A stretch of 64,000 bases of DNA from Pseudonocardia sp. DSM 110487 (lineage in GTDB: Bacteria > Actinomycetota > Actinomycetes > Mycobacteriales > Pseudonocardiaceae): assembly GCF_019468565.1 (NCBI RefSeq), contig NZ_CP080521.1, positions 3,534,001 to 3,598,000 of the forward strand, read 5' to 3'. Of the stretch, positions 45,277-54,603 are shown piece after piece. Positions within the stretch are counted from its first letter, which is position 1. Every line of letters begins with the position of its first letter. The notes under the pieces are model-generated. The model worked only from the letters and a program-made list of their open reading frames with translations. It ran no database searches and had not been told where the DNA came from. A program made the translations under genes and the position numbers.

Positions 45277-45389
45277 TGACGTGACTGCCCTGAGTCGATG
45301 CGAGAGCGCTCGCCGGGGTCGCAGCCCTGACCCAGGAGGGCGGATCGGATCGCGACTTCACCGTAGCCGAGACCCGTGGGACCTCGCCT

Positions 45390-45600
45390 GGTGGCGCGAC
45401 GAACCCGACGAGCAGGAACGAGAAGACGATGCCGACGATCCCCGCGGCCAGTGCCTGCGCGAACGAGATCCCGAACCCGAGCGCGAACGCGCCGTAACTC
45501 AGCCCGAGCACGGCGCCGAGGCCGGTCACGATGATGAGGGCGGGCAGGTGCCAGGTGAGCACCGCCGGTTCGACGACGATCCCGCGGTTCGCTGCGAGGC
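45390..45600 (-). pseudogene. NCS1 purine/cytosine permease, N-terminal fragment
   Basis: The minus strand encodes VLTWHLPALIIVTGLGAVLG, then LSYGAFALGFGISFAQALAA and GIVGIVFSFLLVGFVA, the first transmembrane region of a cytosine/purine permease. The GKRGSAPT motif that should follow is missing and the frame degenerates. It is a third dead transporter in a row. Confidence 0.6.
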
Positions 45601-45604
45601 GTCC

Positions 45605-45621
45605 GCAATGAATATCATTGC
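45605..45621. promoter_or_regulatory. Perfect dyad at a methyltransferase start codon, Zur/Fur-box-like
   Basis: GCAATGA-ATA-TCATTGC is a 17-bp perfect inverted repeat ending three bases before ATG 45625. By eye, the TGAATATCATT core agrees with 11 of 15 positions of the TGAAAATCATTTTCA-type Zur consensus, and a zur gene lies 1.3 kb away. Confidence 0.55.
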
Positions 45622-45624
45622 AAC

Positions 45625-46434
45625 ATGCCTGCTGCTCGCGTGAGCGACACCCGCCGCGCGTTCGACACCGCTGCAGCCGACTTCACTGCACTCGGGCACC
45701 ACCTGTGGGGTCCCATCGGGGCGGCGACTGTGCGGGCAGCGGGACCGGGTGCCGGCGACCGCGTCCTCGATGCCTGTTGTGGCACCGGGGCTTCGGCCAT
45801 TCCGGCGGCCCGTCTGGTCGGACCGGGCGGTGTGGTGGACGCGGTCGATCTGTCGGGTCCGATGATCGACGAACTGCGCAGGTTGTCGACGGGCCTACCG
45901 CAACTGCGCGCTCATCAGGCCGACGTGACGGGGTGGGATGATGGTGGCTACGACGTGGTTCAGTGCGCGCTCGGCGTCTTCTTCTTCCCCGATATGACGG
46001 CCGGCGCCGAATGGTTGATCGGCCTGGCCCGCCCAGGGGGGCGGGTCGTGTTCACCATCTGGCGCGGCGCGGCGATGCAGGCCGCCGGTCGGCATCTCGG
46101 CCGCGCGGTGGCCGCGGCCACCGACACCCCGATGCCCGGTGAGCGGAAGCCTCACCTGATCGACCGGATCAACCAGCCGGACAGCTACGCCGCCTGGCTG
46201 GCCGAGCGCGGCCTGGCCAACGCCGAGGTCGTGGTACACGAGCTGTCCTTGACCATGACCCCCGACGTGGCATGGCTGGTGATCACCGGTTCTGGGTTCC
46301 GGGGGGCCCTCGCCGATCTCGATCCTGGCACTGTCGAGTCGGTGCGCCGGCATTACCTCGACTCCCTCCGTGCCGACGGGCTAACCGAGCTGGACGCCAC
46401 CACACTGATCGGGGTTGGCACCACTCGGCCGTGA
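45625..46434 (+). CDS. Class I SAM-dependent methyltransferase
   Basis: The 269-residue protein has motif I VLDACCGTGASAIPAARLVG, an acidic end of strand 2 (VDAVDLSGPMID), and motif III-like LARPGGRVVFTIWRGAA, the ubiE/COQ5-like pattern. The substrate cannot be told. The start codon is next to a perfect Zur/Fur-like dyad, so it may be made under zinc starvation. It points towards the zur-znu operon, with about 500 bases between the converging ends. Confidence 0.88.
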   Translation: MPAARVSDTRRAFDTAAADFTALGHHLWGPIGAATVRAAGPGAGDRVLDACCGTGASAIPAARLVGPGGVVDAVDLSGPMIDELRRLSTGLPQLRAHQADVTGWDDGGYDVVQCALGVFFFPDMTAGAEWLIGLARPGGRVVFTIWRGAAMQAAGRHLGRAVAAATDTPMPGERKPHLIDRINQPDSYAAWLAERGLANAEVVVHELSLTMTPDVAWLVITGSGFRGALADLDPGTVESVRRHYLDSLRADGLTELDATTLIGVGTTRP

Positions 46435-46931
46435 TCCGATCGCACTGCGGCACGGCACCCGCACCGGAGGCGGGGCAGGCGGGCCGCAAGGCCCCGCATT
46501 CGATCGTCGATCACAGGAGCGCTCGACCTCGCGCCGCGCGAACTCAGCACCTCGCTGCGGCGCGCATTGCCGACGAGACCCTCGGCAATGCGTTCACGAC
46601 GATCGTGGTCACGGGTCGCTCGTAGCGGCGCAGATTTACGCGGCATCCAACCGTCGCTCTCCCGAACCCGGCATGCAGAAGGCCGTGGCGGCCGTCGCCC
46701 GCGGTGGGAAATCGCTGGTCATCGACCAAGGCTCGGTCATGTCCGGATGGTGTCGGCGCGGATGGCCGGCTCGACACTCCAGGGGGTGCACGACGGCCTG
46801 GAGCTCGACGCCACCGACCAGGTCCCCGCGCTGCGCGCTGGGCACTTTGTTCGGGACACCCGACACGTCGAGGTCGCCGTCGCCGTCGCCGTCGCCGGAA
46901 GAACAGGAGCGGGCGGGGCATGGATTGCTCG
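46435..46931. other. About 500 bases without a recognised gene
   Basis: Several overlapping frames are open on both strands but none has a good start, a ribosome-binding site and a known pattern. A short GTCGCC microsatellite (about four copies, near 46873-46897) is present. The region may hold the terminators of the two converging operons, but no strong hairpin is evident. Confidence 0.4.
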
Positions 46932-47375
46932 TCAGGGTGCCTTCGATGAGTCGGTGACCGCGTCACGGCAGTTCCTGCAGATGCCGACGACGTCGGTCTG
47001 CCGCGGGTCGGGCATGAAGTCCTCGTCGGCGCGGATGCGATCGAGCACCGATTCCAGCTCGTCGGCGGGGCGCTCGACGACGGTCCGGCAATCGCGGCAG
47101 ACCAGGTGGTGATGTCGTCCGTACCGGCAGTGGCGGTAGCTGTCCTGGCCATCGAGGTGGAACACGTGGACCAGGTCGACAGCGGCGAGGGCGTGCAGCG
47201 TGCGGTACACGGTGGCCAGCCCGATTCGGTGCCCCTGCTCGCGCAGCAGGAGGTGGATGTCGCCTGCGCTGAGCGCCTGAGCCCGCCCGTCCAGGACGGC
47301 GAGCACGGCACACCGGGCCGCGGTCGCCGTGAGTCCCGCGCGTCGAATCTCTGCTGCTGTGTCGTGATGTGTCAT
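46932..47375 (-). CDS. zur: Fur-family zinc-uptake regulator (Zur-type)
   Basis: This 147-residue Fur-family repressor has a winged helix near residues 30-65 (GHRIGLATVYRTLHALAAVD) and the metal-binding part DSYRHCRYGRHHHLVCRDCR. The two CxxC pairs (CRDC and CRNC) bind structural zinc. The SYRHC-GRHHHLVC pattern is closer to Zur than to Fur or PerR. ATG 47375 is ten bases after the znuB stop, so the regulator is last in the operon it probably controls. Confidence 0.88.
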   Translation of the reverse strand: MTHHDTAAEIRRAGLTATAARCAVLAVLDGRAQALSAGDIHLLLREQGHRIGLATVYRTLHALAAVDLVHVFHLDGQDSYRHCRYGRHHHLVCRDCRTVVERPADELESVLDRIRADEDFMPDPRQTDVVGICRNCRDAVTDSSKAP

Positions 47376-47385
47376 CGCTTCCCCG

Positions 47386-48264
47386 TCAAAGGGTGGATCG
47401 GCCCGGCCGCCCGTTCGCCGGCGACACACGGCCGGTGTGTCGAATGCGGGTGCCGACGGAGCGGACCAGCGCGGCGAGGGCGACCTCCGTGGCGGCGAGC
47501 ACACCGACGGTGGGTCCCGCGGGCAGCCCGAGGTGATAACTCACCATCAACCCGACCAGTCCGGCCGCGACGCCCAGGCCCGCGGCGAGGAACAGGACAC
47601 GCCGGATGCGGAGGGACAGCAGCCGAGCTGCCGCGGCGGGTGCGATGCAGAGGGTGAGCGCCATCAGTACCCCGACGGTCGTGAGGCTGATGACGACGAC
47701 GAGGCCGAGAGCAACGATGACTGCGGTGTCGACCAGGCCTGTTCGTATGCCGAGCGTGCGGGCGTGTGCGGCGTCGAACGTCGTGGCGACCAGCAGGGGT
47801 AGGGACGTCGCCACCGCGAGGACGACCAGTCCCGCGACCACCAGCTCGGCGATCACATCGGCGGTGGTGACTGTCAAGGGATTGCCGAACAGCACGTGTG
47901 TGAGTGCACGGGGATCGGCCGACTGTGAGACGCCGATGATGCCGAGCGCGAACAGGCACTGCCCGGCGACCCCGATGGCGCTGTCCTCGGAGAGCCGGAC
48001 GTGGATCACCAGCACTGCGACCAGTAGCGCCATCGCCATCGCGGCGACGAGCCCGCCCACCAGTAGCGACGCTCCGAGCAGCGCCGCGGCGGCCACACCC
48101 GCGAGGATGGCGTGGCTCATCGCGTCGGTCAGGTACACCAGACGCCTGGTGGTCGCCCACACGCCCGCGACCGGGGCGGCGACCCCGACGGCGAGCGTCG
48201 CGGCGCACGCCCGTTGCATGAACGGGTATGCGAGCGGCTCGGTCAGCCAGCCGGCGACGCTCAC
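47386..48264 (-). CDS. znuB: Zinc ABC transporter permease
   Basis: This 292-residue membrane protein of the ABC-3 family (ZnuB/MntB) has about eight hydrophobic segments and the conserved AVAGVWATTRRLVYLTDAMS then HAILAGVAAAALLGAS near the N-terminus, and ALTLCIAPAAAARLLSLRIR later. It forms the pore for zinc (or manganese); the linked Zur argues for zinc. The C-terminal tail after about residue 275 is variable. It overlaps the ATPase gene. Confidence 0.92.
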   Translation of the reverse strand: MSVAGWLTEPLAYPFMQRACAATLAVGVAAPVAGVWATTRRLVYLTDAMSHAILAGVAAAALLGASLLVGGLVAAMAMALLVAVLVIHVRLSEDSAIGVAGQCLFALGIIGVSQSADPRALTHVLFGNPLTVTTADVIAELVVAGLVVLAVATSLPLLVATTFDAAHARTLGIRTGLVDTAVIVALGLVVVISLTTVGVLMALTLCIAPAAAARLLSLRIRRVLFLAAGLGVAAGLVGLMVSYHLGLPAGPTVGVLAATEVALAALVRSVGTRIRHTGRVSPANGRPGRSTL

Positions 48265-49016
48265 GGCAGCACGCCTCCGAGCACCGCGGGTATCGACGGT
48301 TCCCCGGCGAGGCCAGTCGCCAGGATCTCGTCAGCGGGTCCGTCTGCGAGCACGCGACCGTCGAGGAGCACGGCCCGCCCGAACACCCTGCGCGCCAGCG
48401 GCAGGTCGTGGAGCGCACAGCAGACCGCCGTGTCCGCGGCGGCGAGATCGGTCAGCGTGGCCAGTACGGCGTCGAGGCTGTCGGCGTCGAGCCCGTCGAA
48501 CGGCTCGTCGAGCAGCAGGAGGTCCGGCTCCTGCGCCAGCGCTCGTGCCAGCAGCACACGCTGCGCTTGGCCGCCGGACAGTGCACCGACTGGCCGCTGC
48601 GCCAACGCGCCCAGGCCCAGCCGGGCGATGGCCGTCTCGATGGCGTCCCGGTCGGTGGTGTCCGGACGCCGCCACCACCTCCGCGTCGAGATCCTGCTGG
48701 TCGCGACCGCCTGCCAGACCGAGATCGGCAGGTCCCAGCGCGGCGTTGCACGCTGGGGGACGAAGGCTATCCGCACATCGGAGGACGGCGATTCGCTCCT
48801 GGCCGGGGGAACGCGCTCCGGAGATCGCCGGACGATGGTGCCGTCGTGGGGGACGAGACCGGCGAGGGCGCGTAACAGGGTGGACTTGCCGACCCCGTTT
48901 CGGCCGACGAGGGCGACCGACTCGCCCGCGGCCAATGTCAGGTCGACGTCCTCGACCGCCGTGATGTCCCCGTACCGCACGGTCAGACCGTGAGTCGCCA
49001 GAAGCAGCGGTTTCAC
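48261..49016 (-). CDS. znuC: Zinc ABC transporter ATP-binding protein
   Basis: This 251-residue ABC ATPase has Walker A GRNGVGKST near residue 38, the signature LSGGQAQR, Walker B LLLLDEP with D-loop GLDA, and the switch His in ALHDLP. GTG 49016 overlaps the znuA stop by GTGA; the frame stays open upstream inside znuA but without similarity. It powers zinc import with the neighbouring permease and binding protein. Confidence 0.92.
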   Translation of the reverse strand: MKPLLLATHGLTVRYGDITAVEDVDLTLAAGESVALVGRNGVGKSTLLRALAGLVPHDGTIVRRSPERVPPARSESPSSDVRIAFVPQRATPRWDLPISVWQAVATSRISTRRWWRRPDTTDRDAIETAIARLGLGALAQRPVGALSGGQAQRVLLARALAQEPDLLLLDEPFDGLDADSLDAVLATLTDLAAADTAVCCALHDLPLARRVFGRAVLLDGRVLADGPADEILATGLAGEPSIPAVLGGVLP

Positions 49017-49957
49017 GGGCAGCCCAGGCCCGCGTGCAGACGGTCGCCGTTGTCGGCCATCACGCTCAGGTACTCCTGGCCGGGGCCAAGAGCCTCGCGC
49101 GGGTCGAACTCCAGTGCGGCGAGCAGGTCGATCTTGGCGCCGATCGCCGATGCGACGGTCTGCGCCGTGTCGGGCGGCAGGGCCTCTTCGAAGAACACGG
49201 TGGTGACGCCGGCAGCCCGGGCAGTGTCGGTGATCTCGGCGAGGGTCTGCGCATCCGGCTCCGCGTCGGGCGACAACCCGGCGATCGCGACCTGCCGCAG
49301 CCCGTATCGATCGGCGAGGTAGGCGAACGCGGCGTGCGAAGTCACGATCGTGGACTGGGCGCAGCCGGTCAGATCCGCGCGTAGACCGGCGTCCAGGGCG
49401 TCGAGGTCGCGCTGCAGCGCGGCGAGGTTCGTCCGGTAGGCGTCGGCGTTCGCGGGGTCGGCTTCGGTGTAGGCGTCGGCGACTGCGCTCGCCATCGCCT
49501 TCATCCGCACCGGGTCGAGCCACACGTGCGGGTCACCGCCACCTGCGAGGGACTCCTTGCCCAGATCGGCGGGTGCTGGGAGGACGTCGACACCCGGGGC
49601 CGTGAGCAGGTCGCGACGGACGGCGTCGGTCGCGTCGGCGACAGCCTTCTCCACGTCCGGTTGGAAGCTCTCTCCGAGATAGAGCACCACCTTCGCCTCG
49701 GCCAGCGCCGCCATGCTCTGGCCATCCAGCGCCAGGTCGTGCGGCTCGGATCCGGGTGGGGTCAGGTTCGTCACGGACACCCGGTCGCCGCCGACCCGCT
49801 CGGCCAAGAACTGCACCGGGTAGAAGCTCGCCACCACCGGGAGCGCGCCGACCTCCGGCGCCGCGGCGGGTGCGACGCCGGCACAGCCGACGAGCACGAG
49901 CGCCACGACAGCGGCAACACAGGAGAACGGAAGGCGTGACGCGCGCGACTGACCCAC
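49013..49957 (-). CDS. znuA: Zinc-binding lipoprotein of the ZnuA/cluster A-I family
   Basis: This 314-residue solute-binding lipoprotein has a signal with lipobox LVGC (Cys25). The metal ligands are His73 (SEPHDL), His144 (GDPHVWLDP), His208 (TSHAAFAYLADRYG) and an acidic residue near 257 (FFEEALPPD). The His-rich loop of Gram-negative ZnuA is absent, as in many actinobacterial proteins. A Zur-like box lies 20 bases before the ATG. It is first in the znuA-znuC-znuB-zur operon. Confidence 0.92.
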   Translation of the reverse strand: MGQSRASRLPFSCVAAVVALVLVGCAGVAPAAAPEVGALPVVASFYPVQFLAERVGGDRVSVTNLTPPGSEPHDLALDGQSMAALAEAKVVLYLGESFQPDVEKAVADATDAVRRDLLTAPGVDVLPAPADLGKESLAGGGDPHVWLDPVRMKAMASAVADAYTEADPANADAYRTNLAALQRDLDALDAGLRADLTGCAQSTIVTSHAAFAYLADRYGLRQVAIAGLSPDAEPDAQTLAEITDTARAAGVTTVFFEEALPPDTAQTVASAIGAKIDLLAALEFDPREALGPGQEYLSVMADNGDRLHAGLGCP

Positions 49958-49977
49958 GCAACGACACTATACGAAAA

Positions 49978-49992
49978 TGACAACCGTTATCA
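49978..49992. promoter_or_regulatory. Zur-like box upstream of znuA
   Basis: TGACAACCGTTATCA is a 15-bp dyad (TGACAAC/GTTATCA, one mismatch between arms) centred 28 bases before the znuA start. By eye, it agrees with 11 of 15 positions of the TGAAAATCATTTTCA-type Zur consensus. Confidence 0.75.
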
Positions 49993-50098
49993 ACGAGTGG
50001 TCACTCCACGCGGCCTACACGTCCCTCGCGTTCGTCACGGATCGACCGATCGACCCGCACCGCTCGTCGACATCCTGCAGCGTCGCCAGGCAATCGGA

Positions 50099-50869
50099 TC
50101 AGCGCCCGGCTCGGCGGACCAGCAGCACGTTGTCGACGACCACGGCGGTCTCGCCGTTCGGTCCGGTGGCTTCGCGTCGGGGCATGTCGGTGCGCACCGG
50201 TGACCACTGCCGCCGGTCGAGATCCATCTCGGCGAACACCTCGTCCGGAGTGGGGAAGTGGGTGTCGCGGTCCTGGTTCCACGACCACGGTGCGATCGAG
50301 CCGTGGTCGACGAGGAGGAGTAGCCCGCCGGGCCGCAGGGCGTGGGCCGAGGTACGCAGGACCTGGCCGCGGGGGAGCGCGAACGGCGTGTGGAAGTACT
50401 GCGCGGAGATCAGGTCGAACTCCCCGGACGGGAAGCCCGTGGCCACGTCGTGCTGCTCGGCGACGACGCGATCGCCCAGGCCGAGCTCCAGCGCCTGGCG
50501 CCGGACCTGGTCCACGGCGGTCGAGGAGATGTCGACAGCGGTGACCCGCCATCCGCGGCGGGCGAGCCAGATGGTGTCGCCACCCAGGCCGCAACCGAGG
50601 TCGAGAGCCGTACCAGGCGCAAGGGGGGCCACCGTCTCCACGAGCAGGGGATTGGCTCGGGCCGCCCACGGCCCCCGGTAACCGCGGTAGTGCCCCTCCC
50701 AAAATCGCTCGGATTCGGACGCGCTGTAGTCCGCGACCGTGCCGTCCGAGTCGGCGCCGACGTGCGGTTCGGTGCTCATGCGGGCTGCTCCAAGAAATTC
50801 GGTCAACCGGTCGAGTAGGCCGCCACAGCCGCGGATCGCCGCTGGATGCCGGCGCGCGACCTGTGACAT
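50099..50869 (-). CDS. Class I SAM-dependent methyltransferase (TehB-like fold)
   Basis: The 256-residue protein has motif I ALDLGCGLGGDTIWLARRGW, then VTAVDISSTAVDQVRRQALE and DLISAQYFHTPFALPRGQVL. I use ATG 50869 because GAGGAG lies seven bases upstream; ATG 50779 (226 residues) also has a GGAG and starts closer to the conserved part. It lies between the fused ABC importer genes and znuA, on the same strand as both. The substrate is unknown; a role in modifying a metal ligand is only an inference from context. Confidence 0.85.
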   Translation of the reverse strand: MSQVARRHPAAIRGCGGLLDRLTEFLGAARMSTEPHVGADSDGTVADYSASESERFWEGHYRGYRGPWAARANPLLVETVAPLAPGTALDLGCGLGGDTIWLARRGWRVTAVDISSTAVDQVRRQALELGLGDRVVAEQHDVATGFPSGEFDLISAQYFHTPFALPRGQVLRTSAHALRPGGLLLLVDHGSIAPWSWNQDRDTHFPTPDEVFAEMDLDRRQWSPVRTDMPRREATGPNGETAVVVDNVLLVRRAGR

Positions 50870-51198
50870 CGCACGCTCCTCACTGTGTCGCCTCGGCCTA
50901 CCGGGGCGCCGTTCGTTTGCCGTCTCGGCAAAGTTCCGGGTCAGGGGGGATCACCACGCCCTCCTGAGCCATCGCACGATCCACACAGCAGCTTTGGGCC
51001 GAGCGCCTTGAGAGCCAAGCACTTGTCACACGCGTACCGTCGATCCCGCTCGCAATCTGTGGTGGCGAGCGGGCCTGGAGAACGTCATGGCCGAGAGATT
51101 CTCCTGGATCGACGAGGCACTCCGAACAGAGTCCTCCCTCGAGACGGTGATGATGTGTCGCGATCTCTCGTTCTACCTGGTCGAGGGCACTCGCCCGA
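50870..51198. other. Intergenic region with a possible small plus-strand frame
   Basis: ATG 51087 follows GGAGAAC and opens MAERFSWIDEALRTESSLET then VMMCRDLSFYLVEGTRPIT, after which the frame runs antisense into the permease gene. It is not a recognised family and could be a start of a lost gene. No terminator hairpin is obvious. Confidence 0.35.
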
Positions 51199-53049
51199 TC
51201 ACTCGGACCGGGCCGTGGCGTCCGAGGGACCTGCACCGCTACGTGCGGACAGCGACGGCGGTGTCCCTACCGGGGCGGTCCGGTCACAAAGCGGACCGAG
51301 CCGTGTTGGTCGTGCAGAGCCACCAACCCGTACGGTGCGCCCGGCGAGGCCGGACAGTGCAACCGCGAGCACCGAGGCGAGCACGAGGACGGCGGTCGGT
51401 GCGAGAACGGCCCATGGCGCGCGCTCGACGTACGGCAGCCCGTCAGCGAGCAGCTGACCCCACTCCGGGCTGGGCGGTTGCGGGCCCAGACCGAGGAACC
51501 CGAGCGCCGCGAGCGCGAGGACGACGCCGGGCAGGCGCAGCATCGCGTGCCGCACGAGCGGCCCGGCGACGGCGGGCAGAACGTGCCGGGTCAGCAGGCG
51601 GACTGGGCCCACGCCCAGGACGGGCAGGATCCGCACGTGCGGCTGGGCGCGGGCCTCGGCGACGAGTGCCGCGGTGTGCGCAGCGAGCGGGGCCCAGCTC
51701 ACGATCGCCACGGCGATCGCGGCACCGACCGCGGACGGGCCGATGACCGCGGCCACCACGATCCCGGCGATGACCGGTGGCGCGGCATTGGTGACCTCGA
51801 CCGGCCCGGTCGACAGCCGCGGGAACAGGCCGATCAGCACCCCGATCGCGAGGCTGAGGAGCACGACGGCCAGGGCGGTCCCGACCGTGAGCAGGGCTCC
51901 GTGGGCGGCGCGGGCGAACAGGTCGCGCCCGCTGGCGTCGGCGCCGAACGGCAGTGCCCACGACGGTGGCGCGAGCCGGGCGTGCGCCGACGTGTACGGG
52001 TCGCGCAGCAGGCCGACCCCGACGACCCCCGCCAGCAGCGCAGCCGCGCCGACGGGTACCACCCACCAGCGGCGCCCGAGAGCCGTCACCGGCACGGGCA
52101 CCGGCACGTCGCCCGTACGCAGCGCGCCGCCCAGCAGGGCGCGGCCGACCAACGCGGCGGCCGTCCCGGCGACCGCAGCGACGGCAAGCAGCATGAGCAC
52201 GCCGAGCTGCAGGGCCGGCAGGTCGAGCGCCGCGGCAGCGCCGAGGGTGGCGCGGCCGAGGCCGGGGATCGCGAAGACCTGCTCCGCCGCGACGGCCCCT
52301 CCGGTGAGCCCGACGAGGACGAGCCCGACCTGGGGCAGCAGCGCCGGCAGCGTCCGGCGGGCGACGGCGGCCACGATCCGCGCCCGTGAGAAGCCGGCCA
52401 CCTGCCAGGTGCCGAGCCACGGCTCGGAGAAGGTGGCGGCCACGCCGTCCGCGAGCAGGCGGCCGACCAGGCCGCCGGCCGGCATGCCGAGCGCGAGCGC
52501 CGGCAGGACGGCGTAGTGCACGCCCTCCCAGCCGTAGGGCGGGAACCAGCCCAGCCACACGGCGCCGACCACCAGCAGCACCGCCGCGAGCAGGAACTCC
52601 GGCAGCGCGGTGCACGCCGCGGCGGCCCACCCGGACGTCCGGCCGGCCGTCCCGGAGAGGCCACGCAGCACCGAGGGCAGGGCGAGCAGCGCCGCGACCA
52701 CGACCGCCACCACCAGGGCGAACGCCATCAGCGTGAGCGAGACCCCGAGCGCGGCCAGCATGCCCGGCAGGACCGGCCGCCCGGACACCCACGACGTGCC
52801 GGGGTCGCCGGACAGCAGCCCGCCGATCCAGCGGCCGAACAGCACCAGCGGGCCGGCGTCGAGGCCGAGTTGTTCGCGGATCGACGCCAGCGCCTCGGGC
52901 GTGGCCTCCTGCTCGGCAGAACGCGCCCGCAGGATCGCCAGCTCCGGGGAGCGCAACGACAGCCAGGGCAGGATCCCGATCAGGAACACCACCGCGCCGG
53001 CGGCCAGTACCCGGCTCGTCCCGACCACGACGGCGTCCCGGCGGATCAC
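51199..53049 (-). CDS. Peptide/nickel/metallophore-type ABC permease, two permease domains fused
   Basis: The 616-residue protein carries two binding-protein-dependent permease domains. The DppB-like half (residues 1 to ~300) begins VLAAGAVVFLIGILPWLSLR and has the coupling stretch VAGFSRARIVAAVARRTLPA. The DppC-like half (~320-590) has LPFGADASGRDLFARAAHGA and the coupling stretch LLTRHVLPAVAGPLVRHAML. Dpp/Nik/Cnt systems normally encode these on two genes. GTG 53049 overlaps the binding-protein stop (GTGA). A tail of about 35 residues extends beyond the second domain. Confidence 0.9.
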   Translation of the reverse strand: MIRRDAVVVGTSRVLAAGAVVFLIGILPWLSLRSPELAILRARSAEQEATPEALASIREQLGLDAGPLVLFGRWIGGLLSGDPGTSWVSGRPVLPGMLAALGVSLTLMAFALVVAVVVAALLALPSVLRGLSGTAGRTSGWAAAACTALPEFLLAAVLLVVGAVWLGWFPPYGWEGVHYAVLPALALGMPAGGLVGRLLADGVAATFSEPWLGTWQVAGFSRARIVAAVARRTLPALLPQVGLVLVGLTGGAVAAEQVFAIPGLGRATLGAAAALDLPALQLGVLMLLAVAAVAGTAAALVGRALLGGALRTGDVPVPVPVTALGRRWWVVPVGAAALLAGVVGVGLLRDPYTSAHARLAPPSWALPFGADASGRDLFARAAHGALLTVGTALAVVLLSLAIGVLIGLFPRLSTGPVEVTNAAPPVIAGIVVAAVIGPSAVGAAIAVAIVSWAPLAAHTAALVAEARAQPHVRILPVLGVGPVRLLTRHVLPAVAGPLVRHAMLRLPGVVLALAALGFLGLGPQPPSPEWGQLLADGLPYVERAPWAVLAPTAVLVLASVLAVALSGLAGRTVRVGGSARPTRLGPLCDRTAPVGTPPSLSARSGAGPSDATARSE

Positions 53050-54572
53050 GGCGCGGTACCCGCCACCGTCGAGCCCGGCATGATCAGCTCGCGCTCCCGC
53101 GGGTCGCGCGCCACGCCGGAGACGCGCGCCGACTCGCCCTGGATCACGCGCTCGTGCAGCATCGGGACGGCCGCGTCGGTGGCGAGTACGGCTGCCTCGG
53201 CGCGCAGGATCGACGCGCGCCGCTCGGGCCCGGCCGGGGTGGCCGCCGCCTGCCGGACGGCGGTGTCCACGCCCGCGTCGCATAGCTGGGAGATGTTGAA
53301 CGAGCCCTCGCAGGTGAAGTCGCTGGCCAGGTAGGCGACGGGGTCACCGGAGTCGAGCACGGTGGCGCGGGACAGGATGAACGCGTCGAACGCCCCTGCG
53401 AGCGCGTCGGCCTCGATGAACGAGTACTCGCGCACGTCCTGCGTCACGACGAACCCGGCGGCCTCGAGCTGCTGCTCCAGCAGCACCGCGACCTCGGGCA
53501 GCTCGGCGCGGTCGGTGAAGGTGCCCAGGGTGATCGGCACGCCGGTCACCGGGGCCGGCGCGGGACGGCTCGAGAGGGCGCCGGCGTACTCGGCGGTGTC
53601 GCGACCGGGAGCCGCCCAGGGCAGCGCCGGACCGAGCAGGCCGGCCGCGACGTCGGCGCGGCCCTCGTACACGTTCTGCATGAGGGTGGCCCGGTCGATC
53701 GCCGCCCGCGCGGCGGCCCGGACGGCGGGATCCGCGAACGGACCACGCTCGGTGTTGAGGTAGAGCGTGTTGGTGCGCGGCATCGGCACCTCGTGCACCA
53801 GCGCGGGGTCGAGAAGCGAGACCTGGCCCACCGGGATCGCCTCCACCACGTCGGCGGTGCCGGTGCGCAGCGCGGCTGCTCGCGCCCCGCCGTCCGGCAC
53901 GAAGTCGACGTCGATGCCGCTTGCCGTGGCCGGCTCGCCCCAGTAGCCGTCGAACCGGTCCAGGGTGGCGCGGGACGTGCCGTTCACCGCGGTCAGCACG
54001 AACGGCCCGGTCCCGCCCCGCACCGGGTCGACGGTGCCGTCGGGCCGGTAGGCGGCCGGGGCGAGGATCGACAGCTGCGGGCTGGACAGCCGCTGCGGCA
54101 CGAGCGGGTCGGGATCGGTGGTGCCGACGAGCACATCGTCGCCCTCGGAGCGTGCGGTCAGCTCGACCCCGTCGAGGATGCGCGGCGGCGGCGCGGCCTG
54201 GGTGGCGGCCGTCAGCACCGTGGCGACGTGCGCGGCCGTGAGCTCGGTGCCGTCGTGGAAGCGGACGCCGTCGCGGATCCGGAACCGCCACGTCCGCTCG
54301 TCGACCTGGGCCCACTCGGTGGCGAGCGCCGGCTGCGCGTCACCGTTGGCGTCGAGCACGACGAGGGTCTCGGCGGTCCGCCACCGGGAGAGCTTGAACG
54401 CGTCGTCGCTGAACGGGGACAGGCCCGAGCGCGGCGGCTGGAGCATCGCAACGCCGATGCGGCCCTCGCCGGCACCGCTCGGCGTCGCCGGGGTGGAGAA
54501 GCATCCGGTGAGCAGGAGCCCGCAGGCGGCGAGTGCGGCGCAGAGAACGCCACGGGAACGGGGGAGGGACAC
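53046..54572 (-). CDS. Peptide/nickel/metallophore-type solute-binding lipoprotein
   Basis: This 508-residue extracytoplasmic binding protein of family SBP_bac_5 has a signal with lipobox LLTGC (Cys24), the WAQVDERTWRFRIRDGVRFH then DGTELTAAHV stretch, and FVLTAVNGTSRATLDRFDGY then WGEPATASGIDVDFVPDGG. Relatives bind peptides, nickel complexes or opine metallophores. The ligand cannot be read from sequence, but the Zur-like boxes and the znu neighbours suggest a zinc complex. It lies 31 bases after the ATPase gene and overlaps the permease. Confidence 0.9.
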   Translation of the reverse strand: MSLPRSRGVLCAALAACGLLLTGCFSTPATPSGAGEGRIGVAMLQPPRSGLSPFSDDAFKLSRWRTAETLVVLDANGDAQPALATEWAQVDERTWRFRIRDGVRFHDGTELTAAHVATVLTAATQAAPPPRILDGVELTARSEGDDVLVGTTDPDPLVPQRLSSPQLSILAPAAYRPDGTVDPVRGGTGPFVLTAVNGTSRATLDRFDGYWGEPATASGIDVDFVPDGGARAAALRTGTADVVEAIPVGQVSLLDPALVHEVPMPRTNTLYLNTERGPFADPAVRAAARAAIDRATLMQNVYEGRADVAAGLLGPALPWAAPGRDTAEYAGALSSRPAPAPVTGVPITLGTFTDRAELPEVAVLLEQQLEAAGFVVTQDVREYSFIEADALAGAFDAFILSRATVLDSGDPVAYLASDFTCEGSFNISQLCDAGVDTAVRQAAATPAGPERRASILRAEAAVLATDAAVPMLHERVIQGESARVSGVARDPRERELIMPGSTVAGTAP

Positions 54573-54603
54573 GGATCTCCTCGGGAAGGTGCGATCGGGA
54601 CGG

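Noticed and set aside
46567..47112. 181-codon plus-strand frame before and across zur
   Set aside because: Its second half is antisense to zur, the first half has no motif and there is no ribosome-binding site.
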